From positions 498,001 to 562,000 of the forward strand of contig JAJEKV010000184.1 in assembly GCA_021234155.1 (NCBI GenBank): a stretch of 64,000 nt of DNA. Reading direction: 5' to 3'. The position numbers and the translations under genes were made by a program. Positions 54,781 through 64,000 of the stretch are shown in pieces (the first letter of the stretch is position 1; the number at the start of each line of letters is the position of its first letter). Source of the DNA: Isoetes taiwanensis. Its lineage: Eukaryota; Streptophyta; Lycopodiopsida; Isoetales; Isoetaceae. The notes beneath the pieces were generated by a model. The model was not told the origin of the DNA. It ran no database searches and saw only the letters and a list, made by a program, of their open reading frames with translations.

Positions 54781-57531
54781 AGGTTTTTGCAGTCCACCAT
54801 GATGCCCAAATATAACCAAGCAGGGGGTCTAAGGAGAGAGTGCCAGATGCAAAAAAAAAACTAAAGTACCAAGTGCAGAACTGTGAGATGAATATAGATA
54901 TTTGGTACCTGAAAACAAAAAAACATAAGCGTTGCTCTTCCTTTTGATCAAACTGTCATTAAGCAGTATTACAAACCTAGAGCGATAGACCTTAATGGAG
55001 CATATATGACATTAAGAGTTGGTAGATCCAACCATCTCAAAGTTCCAGACCATTACAAATATGGGGGATCAAAAAATAAGTGAAAACATATCTGGTTCCT
55101 TGTGTGTCAATCCTCTTTCGCTACATTAGATTTGTTGGATGCCATGTTTATTTTGCCTCACACCTGTATCACATCTTCAGCAGACACCAGCGGGTATACA
55201 GAAATAAAATTTGCATGCCCCCAATAAGAAGTCAGTCTTTACAAAGATGCAACTGTCGGCCTGGTGCCAGTTTAATTCCAGTTCCCCAAAAGAGAATCGA
55301 ACAATTTACAAAGACTTTAGTGTCTTACATAAGGCCAACCATTTATTAATAGACTCAGAAATAAAGAATGAGCGCAGTATACCTCAGGCTCATTACTTGT
55401 CCCACTTGTCGAGAGCATGTCTACTTACACTCGAAGCCATTATTGAGATATAACTCGATAATGGCACCACGCATCCTAAGGTTTTTGCAATCCACCATGA
55501 TGCCCAAATATAACCAAGCAGGGTGTCTAAGGAGAGAGTGTGAGATGCAAAAGAAAACTGAAGTACCCAATGCAGAACTGTGAGACGAATATAGATATTT
55601 GGTACCTGAAAACAAAAAAACATAAGTGTTGCTCTTCCTTTTGATCAAACTGTCATTAAGCAGTATTACAAACCTAGAGCGATAGACCTTAATGGAGCAT
55701 ATATGACATTAAGAGTTGGTAGATCCAACCATCTCAAAGTTCCAGACCATTACAAATACGGGGGATCAAAAAATGAGTGAAAACATATCTGGTTCCTTGT
55801 GTGTCAATCCTCTTTCGCTACGTTAGATTTGTTGGATGCCATGTTTATTTTGCCTCACACCTGTATCACATCTTCAGCAGACACCAGCGGGTATACAGAA
55901 ATAAAATTTGCATGCCCCCAATAAGAAGTCAGTCTTTACAAAGATGCAACCGGTCGGCCGGTGCCGTTTAATTCCAGTTCCCCAAAAGAGAATCGAACAA
56001 TTTACAAAGACTTTAGTGTCTTACATAAGGCCAATCATTTATTAATAGACTCAGAAATAAAGAATGAGCCTTGAGATACCTCGGGCTCATTACTTGTCCC
56101 ACTTGTCGAGCATGTCTACTTACACTCGAAGCCATTATTGAGATATAACTCGATAATGGCACCACGCATCCTAAGGTTTTTGCAATCCACCATGATGCCC
56201 AAATATAACCAAGCAGGGTGTCTAAGGAGAGAGTATGAGATGCAGAAGAAAACTAAAGTACCCAATGCAGAACTGTGAGATGAATATAGATATTTGGTAC
56301 CTGAAAACAAAAAAACATAAGTGTTGCTCTTCCTTTTGATCAAACTGTCATTAAGCAGTATTACAAACCTAGAGCGATAGACCTTAATGGAGCATATATG
56401 ACATTAAGAGTTGGTAGATCCAACCATCTCAAAGTTCCAGACCATTACAAATACGGGGGATCAAAAAATAAGTGAAAACATATCTGGTTCCTTGTGTGTC
56501 AATCCTCTTTCGCTATGTTAGATTTGTTGGATGCCATGTTTATTTTGCCTCACACCTGTATCACATCTTCAGCAGACACCAGCGGGTATACAGAAATAAA
56601 ATTTGCATGCCCCAAAATAAGAAGTCAGTCTTTACAAAGATGCAACTGTCGGTCTGGTGCCAGTTTAATTCCAGTTCCCCAAAAGAGAATCGAACAATTT
56701 ACAAAGACTTTAGTGTCTTACATAAGGCCAATCATTTATTAATAGACTCAGAAATAAAGAATGAGCCTTGATACCTCGTGCTCATTACTTGTCCCACTTG
56801 TCGAGAGCATGTCTACTTACACTCGAAGCCATTATTGAGATATAACTCGATAATGGCACCACGCATCCTAAGGTTTTTGCAATCCACCATGATGCTCAAA
56901 TATAACCAAGCAGGGTGTCTAAGGAGAGAGTGTGAGATGCAAAAGAAAACTAAAGTACCCAATGCAGAACTGTGAGATGAATATAGATATTTGGTACCTG
57001 AAAACAAAAAAACATAAGTGTTCCTCTTCCTTTTGATCAAACTGTCATTAAGCCATTAAGCAGTATTACAAACCTAGAGCGATAGACCTTAATGGAGCAT
57101 ATATGACATTAAGGCTTGGTAGATACAACCATCTCAAAGTTCCAGACCATTACAAATACGGGGGATCAAAAAATAAGTGAAAACATATCTGGTTCCTTGT
57201 GTGTCAATCCTCTTTCGCTACATTAGATTTGTTGGATGCCATGTTTATTTTGCCTCACAACTGCGTCACATGTTCAGCAGACACCAGCGGGTATACAGAA
57301 ACAAAATTTGCATGCCCCCAAATAAGAAGTTAGTCTTTACAAAGATGCAACTGTCGGCCTGGTGCCAGTTTAATTCCAGTCACCCAAAGGAGAATCGAAC
57401 AATTTCCAGAGACTTCAGTGTCTTACATAAGGCCAATCATTTATTAATAGACTCAGAAATAAAGAATGAGCTCAGTAAACCTCAGGCTCATTACTTGTCC
57501 CATTTGTCCCATTTGTCGAGAGCATGTCTAC
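54781..57531. repeat. Tandem array of four units of about 697 bp
   Basis: The landmark 'tgaaaacatatctggttcc' occurs at 55081, 55778, 56473 and 57178, giving periods of 697, 695 and 705. Units begin 'aaggtttttgca' and end 'atctcgataatggcaccacgcatcc'; the last lacks its final 50 or so bases. Units differ by only a few percent. Each contains, on the minus strand, an open block after 'tttgttttcag' ('SLDTLLGYIWASWWIAKTL') and another open block ('HANFISVYPLVSAEDVIQ') followed by GT, so it may be tandemly repeated exons. The plus-strand frames are probably chance. Confidence 0.93.
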
Positions 57532-57539
57532 GAACAAAA

Positions 57540-58280
57540 CACTAAAGTAGATCCTTTTTCAATGTACTGAAGCACATAACATAAATTGGTGGCAGTTTTT
57601 AGCTACTTCATAGAACTTTAAATATGTGATTTTCAGAAATTGCATCAATGGCCACATTATTGTAGAAATAAAGTTAGTTGGACTGTGACAGAAATATAGA
57701 CATTCATCAGTGAGCATGCCATAAATATTTACATGTGGATGTTAAGCAATCTGTTTCCTAGCTATATCCTAGATATCTAGCTATATCCTTAAAGAGGACA
57801 AACCCAAACAACTTCAGGAAACAACCATGCTGAGGAAGAAAATAACATTGAGTAGGGTGAGTGGAGCCAGACAACTTCAGGAAAAGCATTCATATTTGTC
57901 TGTCAGCATTCTGCACATGGCTTGCATGCTTTTTGTCTTTATCTAGATAGGGACACACCATTAGTATATCTTTCTGGAGCAATAAGATGATGTTAAACAC
58001 AGAATTAATGAGCCCATAACCTCAGCTAATTAGTATTTGCCTTTTGCCTATGAAGCTATAAAATCCTCGCTTGGGCAAGGTACGATACCATTACCAACTA
58101 AGTTTGAATTCCTTTTTCTCATACATGCAATGCAACAGAATGGCAAAATACGTGCATCAATTAAACTTAACATCTAAGGACAATCCCATAATGGCAAGGC
58201 TATTATGCTAATGTGCTATGTCATCCCACTTGAAAGGCAACAACAAATCTTTGAAAGAGAGATGTTTGGAGGAAATAAAC
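57540..58280. other. Unassigned DNA after the tandem array
   Basis: AT-rich, with no frame or repeat beyond 'ctagctatatccta' twice near 57757-57790. Confidence 0.4.
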
Positions 58281-58284
58281 TTCC

Positions 58285-58688
58285 TTACATGTTGCTTCCA
58301 AAGCACCAAGGCAGGAGATGTTGACATTCTTTCCAAATTGTAAAGATAGACCTGCAAGACAAAAAGATACACATAACAACATAAAAACTTGGTCCGCCAG
58401 AGTTATACAGCAAAATTAGTTTTGTTATTAAGGAAATATGATACTAACGCACATAATTTGTTTTGCACTTCACATAGTCAGATACTGTAGTAACAAATTT
58501 TTGGCTGCAATGCATTACGAATATGCCTATTTTTTGGATCTTAAACAAAAAAACTCCATAATAAGAAGCCCTGAATGCCTTTGTTTCTTGTGCAAACAAA
58601 TTACTTACTCAATTTGATGGCCTGGATGACGAAATTTATTTCCTTCTTTCTGGCAAAGTAGACACCGGCGAAACTTGCTTCCTCTGTT
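58285..58688 (-). other. Two exon-like segments (minus strand)
   Basis: Segment 58609-58688 has a 'ttcttatcag' acceptor and a perfect GTAAGT donor and reads 'RRCLLCQKEGNKFRHPGHQI', a Cys/His-bearing stretch. Segment 58351-58285 follows a 'gtcttgcag' acceptor and stays in frame for 21 codons to a stop. Together they could be the 3' end of a gene lying in 58.3-59.5 kb. Family unknown. Confidence 0.3.
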
Positions 58689-58910
58689 CTGATAAGAAGA
58701 TATCAATTCCAAGGCCAAAAACCTAATGCTTCACATTATGAAGAAACTAATGATGACTTCAATAATACCTAGACCAAAAGATTCATAGACCCAGAAGCAC
58801 ATGTAATAATTAGTTGTATCAGAGCCTCAAAGAGGAAACACCAAAATTTCAAGCACAATTGAATAGGCTCTAAAAAGTTAAAATTAGAGCTCCATTCTTT
58901 AGGGTTTGTT

Positions 58911-59480
58911 CTCACCTAGGAATCCAGATAGGCATGTGCTTCTGTTGTAATCTTGATTGCATTAAAGAGGGTCGATTCTGCAAATAATGCACATCCTCTG
59001 CAAATCGCCTAACCATCATAGGAGGAAAAAGCAATCTTATGACATTTTTGAGAAAACCATTTGGAGGAAAGGGCTTGCATATCACCGGCCAGATGCATAG
59101 CAAACCAAAACTTCCATGAATCGTCTTCTGCAGTGCATGTAGATGAGACCACTTGGCCGAAATACCTTGAGAATAAGGAAATCTTGATACCTGGTCTGAG
59201 GATAAGACACCGATTTGGCTGATTCATAACATGCCGAGCTCTTGAGCAACCGTGGGATGCATGCCACGATGCAGCTAGAAAGGAAAAGAAATACGACCTG
59301 AGGATGCGGGTGGATAAGGAAAGACGGCAGAAAATACAATAGAACCAAATTCTTTCTCGATTTTTGGAGAATCGAGATTTCTTTCCGGTTGCCAAAAACC
59401 TCTAAAATCATAGGGAAATCGTTTAAAATAAATTCCAAAAACATTTTCTGCCAGGCCGGATAATCCCAAATTAACAAAGT
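58911..59480 (-). other. Overlapping minus-strand open frames, unassigned
   Basis: Two long frames overlap (59477-59082 and 59395-59009), and a GTGAG donor-like site lies at about 58916. Which frame is real, if either, cannot be told. It may be an upstream exon of the segment at 58.3-58.7 kb. Confidence 0.25.
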
Positions 59481-59619
59481 AGATTAACCCAAAAACATAC
59501 ATTTGTCTCTGAAATCTCAAATTGCCAATAACGCAAAAAAAAAAAAAAAGATGTTTGTCTAAAATAGCATAAAGAAAGAGATGCTCGTTTCTCGTGTAAA
59601 CTTCAAGCTTTATGTTCCT

Positions 59620-60000
59620 GCAAGATAGAATTGAAGTCTAAAATATGAAATCCGAAATCTAATTTGAAGTCTAAAATATGAAATCTGAAATCTAATTTTT
59701 GCCATGAAATCTCAAATCTGAAATCTAAATGCTTACCGTTGAACACTTCAAATTAGATCTTTAACACTTCATGTCCGTCTTGGCCCCGGATTTGGAGACT
59801 CCTCTTCCACATGATCATCAAAATTATCTTCTAGGCTTGTACTTAGAGGTAATCATGAGAGCAAGTGCAAGAACAGTAAGCTGGCTGCAAATTTACAGGT
59901 TTGGATCAAGCACTAAGTTAACAGTAACTAAGTTTGGATCAAGAACAGTAAGTTTGGATCAAGAACAGTAAGCTGGCTGCAAATTTACAGGTTCTATCAT
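59620..60000. repeat. Clustered short direct repeats
   Basis: Repeats of 'gaaatctgaaatctaa' type at 59632-59735 and of 'gtttggatcaagaacagtaag' type at 59875-59990, including a longer repeated 'ctggctgcaaatttacagg'. Confidence 0.8.
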
Positions 60001-60539
60001 TTGCAGTCTAGGCACTAAGTTAACTCTTTCTTTCATTTCCCTTTTTCTGCTTTATTTATGCAGCCACATCCGGATGTACAGCCAATGGCGTATGCAAGTA
60101 ACCAGTTAAACCCATTACAAGTAATGCTATTAAACTAGTTATGGAATGGAACTAGATCAAGCGCACCATACAAAGTCTACATTCTACAATGAAAAGCAGC
60201 TCAAGCAAAAGAAACATGGAAAGAAACATACCGGGCTACTGTAATGCTGCTGTTTTGGATTCTTGTAGCAGCAGTAGAAGGTCGCTGCTGCAGCCAGCAG
60301 ACCTGCTGCTCCTCCTCACAGATTTTGTTGCTAAATCCGCCCCTTTAACACTGATCGATGGCTCCCTCTGCTGTGGAATGTGCTTGCTACCCTCTCTGAT
60401 CTGCTGCCCTTGATTAATCTGCTGCCTGTTGCATCTTCGATTCGATGCAATCAGGTGGCCATTAGCACCAGAGGCGCCAAGGAGACACGGAGGAGAGGCA
60501 TAGAAAAAAAAAAACAGAGGAAAAAAATGGGTCGAAAAA

Positions 60540-60625
60540 AAGTGGCCCCAAAATAATACGTTATTTTACGTTTTTTTTTTTAATAACGCATAACGCGTTA
60601 TCCCCAATTTGATAACGCGTTATCT
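60540..60625. repeat. Right inverted repeat with AACGCGTTAT motifs
   Basis: Inverted relative to 51662-51750. It carries 'tggccccaaaataatacgttat' and then 'aataacgcataacgcgttat' and 'gataacgcgttatc'. It ends at about 60625, where coding-like sequence resumes. Confidence 0.65.
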
Positions 60626-60634
60626 TCTATCCAT

Positions 60635-60810
60635 GCTCGGTTTCGATCCTTTTTTAGTTGCTCAAACGTTTTAATCCATTGTTCTGATCGACTACTTTGA
60701 TAGTGTGCATTCTGAAGCTTAGTCACTACAGTTAGAGTTGTTTGGATATCATTTCTGAGTTCTGTTAGCAAGAATTTAAAAGCAAAGGAACTAATTCTGT
60801 GTGGCCACAT
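60635..60810 (-). other. Coding-like exon cut by the right inverted repeat
   Basis: The minus-strand frame reads 'KFLLTELRNDIQTTLTVV', then 'SSRSEQWIKTFEQLKKDRNR', and runs straight into the inverted repeat. It is helical and charged. An acceptor-like 'gtggccacacag' precedes it. It looks like a host or older element exon interrupted by the insertion. Family not recognised. Confidence 0.35.
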
Positions 60811-61706
60811 GAAAATTCGACAGACAAAAAATCAATCTGAGCATTGAGAAATCTCTTTGTAAGTGGCGAACATTGCATCATTGTTACCGTATTAATAAAA
60901 TTTTATATAAAAGCAATAAGAGTCTTTAAGAATATAGAAAGATGCATGAGAAGAGTGTGCAGTTGGGACCATTTGCAGATTAAACTAGTTGGATTTGTGG
61001 ATTGGCTGGAGCTGCACTTGCTTTTGTCTACTTTAGATCCAACGTTCAATAATGGCATAAAGTAGATACCAGTTTGATTTGGGTATCCAAAGCTAAGATG
61101 ACAATAGGGAGCTTGCGACCAAAACCCACATGGAGTTCTACCATCGCATAACTCAGCTGTTTATGATCCTTCAAGGACTCTTTGGATGTTTAATAATTCT
61201 ACATTGCCTTGGATTTGAAAACGCTAGAATACTATGCTTTCAGTTTCCTTCTTCCCTCTTTGCTCTGAGACTAAATCCATCTTTGCTGGACAAAAGATTA
61301 GAAGGCAAGAATGCCATATCTGAGCTATCGGCAAGAACCAAAGCAAATCTTAAGGTTTATGAGATAGGCTAGGCCTCACTCCACTGGCATTATACATCAC
61401 TAATATAGTTCATACTGTGGCAGGTCCATGTATTTATATGGTATATGTCAAAATTATGACACGTCACTATAGATATTTTGGGACCATTGTGGAGTAAGCT
61501 AAAAGGGTTTAAGTTAGCTATGCTAAGATATTAGTTAGTTAAACTATTTAATGACTAAATGTCTAGAAAATTAGTAGTAATTGGAATAAATTGACCAATG
61601 GGGTAAAGACACCTAGACCAACTCGATTGGCCCAGGCTACTTACCCATTTGGAATGTATTCAAGTGGATCTCCAGCCCAATTCTGCCCCAATTCGATCTG
61701 GGAGAG

Positions 61707-61751
61707 TTGACTGCCACATATGCCTATAAAGAAGGCGTATGTGGCAGTCAA
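61707..61751. other. 18-bp-stem hairpin
   Basis: Arms 61707-61724 and 61734-61751 pair over 18 bases with a single T/G mismatch (a wobble as RNA) around a nine-base loop. It could be a small-RNA precursor core or a short inverted-repeat element. Confidence 0.75.
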
Positions 61752-61759
61752 GTTATTGT

Positions 61760-64000
61760 ATTTCATAAACCAAATAGAAGACTATCAAACTTACATTGCG
61801 TATACAAGAAAACTGTGTGTAACGTGAACTACAATCATATCAAGCACATAAAAGGAATAACAAGCAAGAAATAGATAAGAGGCCATACCAAACCCATATA
61901 ATAAGTGACCTAAATGTTGTGCCATTAAAGCCTACGGTAAACACATCCAGCTATCTTCTCATACCATACAAAAGAATCTAGAACCGTTACCTACACTCAA
62001 AGTGCAAGGTCCCACAAATCAAAATGGTGGTGGTGTATTGTTCCTCTTGTTATTGTGGTCTAGATGGAGGAATAACGGGCAAATATGCCCATCCAACAAC
62101 TCTCGCTGCTCTTCTTCACCCTCCGTATGAATATGCACCCAAACCGAAGGCGGGTTTTAATTTAAAAATATTAGATGTAATTGTTTGCATTAATTTAAAA
62201 ACTTTTTTGGGCCCCTTGGGGCCTTGGGAATTGTGTAGGGATTGATGAACAAAGTAGAAAATTGGCTAATATCAATCAAACCATCGCATATATTTTCAAA
62301 CATGCAACACAACATGGTCTTTATGCTAGGAGCTCTTAACACATTTATAATTATATCATAAAAGCAGTAAAAGAAAGGTTCCTCAATGCTCCCCTTTGAG
62401 AACTAGAACAACAAATAAGAACTTAAAGCAAGAGTATCAAGAAACATTGTACTTGCTGACATGTAAAAGCAAGGTACTTGTTGTATAAGTCTCAAGCACA
62501 ACTTCCAGTAAGATAGAAGCCTCCAGTTGCAAATAAAAATTATGAATTCTACACAACTTCCAGTAAGATAAAAGCCTCCAATTGTGAGCATAAATATGTG
62601 TTCTATAAGACCATATATATTGGAAATGCAAAAAGTGTTCATCATTGCTTCATTGACTTCAAAACTTTTTGTTTTTCCTTGAGAGCGAGAAGTTTTTATA
62701 TTATATGAAATAAGTACAATGTTTTAGAAACACATAAAGGATTACTATGGGAGGAATCTCAACATCTTCGTCCTTTATATGCACCAAACTTATTCTGCTC
62801 TGTAAGCTGATATACACTACACACATAGAATCCTCCCATATGGTAACTAGAGTAGCCAAGATGATACTAAGAAAGAAGGTTCCAGAAAAAATCTCTCAAT
62901 TCTTGAAGAATTATAGAAAAGGAGCCAAAAGTAATGAGAAGTGGAGGAAGCTACATGGTCTTGCTCGATGCGGAGCTCTTAAATTCTGTACAACTGCATT
63001 AGTGTAGCATTAAATTCCAAGCAACTCGACATATCAATATCAAGTGATCATATTCCAAGCTTATCAATACTTAGAATGAAAACTTGTAGTTTGGCTTATC
63101 AGTACCAAAATCTATACTCAAACCTTAGTACTTGAGCAGTATTCAAGCATGAAATACCTGAGATAGCATCAGACTTCGTAGAATTTAAGTCAAGATTCAG
63201 ATCTTGAACAAGCTATTTTCTGCCCTGCCATACAGTGTTATACCACCGATTAGCCTCAATATGTCCAGAATTCTCACAACAACCCTTCATTTGAAAGAAA
63301 AATTCTGATCAAATCTTGTGAAATCTGTACCTTTCTTGCTAGTAAGAAAGAAAGAGAGAAAGAAATGAAGGAAATAACCAATAATTTTCTAGGCTCTGCA
63401 TACAAACAAGGACTGCAAATTTTTACAAGGCTAGGAAACGTCTCTGTTCAAGAACTCACAAAATTCCATTCCACCTTATAAGCATCCCAATGTTCCAATG
63501 TAATCTTCGGAAGAAAGATTATAATGCCGAAGAGCATTAGAATGAAATACCAGTTAGGTTTACCTAAGATCAAGAAACTGCCCCTGAAGGTGCTTCCAAG
63601 ACCACAAAATTTTCAGTCTGTGTGAACGATGCAGGCACAAAAATCTATTTGCCCTATCTTTGCTAGCCATTGGCTCGCCTCTGACCATATCCAAAGATGT
63701 TGCAGTAGTGTTAGAAAGGCAAAAAAAAGGGCGGCCTCTCCTTGCCGCTGTCGCCCTAGCCGCAGGCTCCAAGCAACATCTCCCTTAAACCGAGATCGTC
63801 TCTTCCATTAAAACTTCAATATGACCACAAGAATGATGAAAGTAAACTCAAGTCTACCCACATAAGATGCAATATTTGACAAAGCCCACTTTTACAGGTT
63901 AATATAATGTGCTAATATATTCGTTGTATCCATTAACTACATCATCATCATAATTTAGCAAAGGCTATGTAGGCTGTATCTACAAGTTCCTGCACATATC
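61760..64000. other. Unassigned DNA at the window end
   Basis: No family recognised. A direct repeat 'cacaacttccagtaagata' occurs at about 62500 and 62553. A frame ending at 63007 ('RKKVPEKISQFLKNYRKGAK') has protein-like composition but no domain that I can name. Confidence 0.35.

Noticed and set aside
55080-57545. 89-122 codon plus-strand frames in each tandem unit
   Set aside because: They recur only because the unit recurs, have no domain, and the minus strand shows better exon-like blocks.

Overview
The window looks like nuclear DNA from a land plant with a large, repeat-rich genome. The evidence is a receptor-like kinase of the SD2/G-type-lectin-like class, an intron-containing proline-rich Ole e 1-like cell-wall protein, plant-type LTR retrotransposons with a tRNA-Met primer site, a LINE and a plant-style Helitron end. 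The mix of element families (a DDE-like transposase family with a Cys cluster, and HUH/Rep-like Replitron-type proteins) makes me favour a non-angiosperm plant such as a fern. That is inference only. No bacterial, plastid or rRNA block was recognised.

Only two intact protein genes are supported well: the receptor-like kinase at 18562-20202 (minus) and the two-exon Ole e 1-like gene at 50371-51008 (plus). A gag-only LTR retrotransposon (about 12.86-15.87 kb) keeps an intact gag. A set of phase-compatible exons at 33.06-33.72 kb is a convincing but unidentified gene fragment.

Layout: 1-2.2 kb, a dispersed repeat with a CA/GT minisatellite, repeated at 34.1-36.45 kb. 2.2-5.3 kb, a decayed minus-strand Ty3/gypsy gag-pol. 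5.5-7.16 kb, a plus-strand LTR with its polypurine tract. 8.5-12.2 kb, decayed transposase-like gene copy A. 12.86-15.87 kb, a gag-only LTR element abutting a truncated receptor-kinase pseudogene (15.88-16.72 kb). 18.5-20.2 kb, the intact receptor kinase. 22.1-25.1 kb, a decayed LINE. 25.4-26.7 kb, a gag remnant with a zinc knuckle. 26.7-33 kb, mostly without recognisable genes. 33.06-33.72 kb, the unidentified exons. 36.9-37.2 kb, a cluster of palindromes. 37.7-40.7 kb, transposase-like copy B. 41.8-45.2 kb and 47.85-48.9 kb, two copies of a Rep/HUH-like (Replitron-type) gene. 50.4-51.0 kb, the Ole e 1-like gene. 51.7-60.6 kb, a region bounded by inverted repeats, holding a Helitron 3' end, exon-like segments and a fourfold tandem repeat of about 697 bp. 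60.6-64 kb, a coding-like exon and otherwise unassigned DNA.

The most unusual content is the mobile DNA. Two paralogous copies of a DDE-like, Cys-cluster transposase family align over the same ordered motifs. Two copies of a HUH/Rep-like protein are damaged in different motifs. Inside the gag-only element sits a row of four mini-hairpins whose stems covary.
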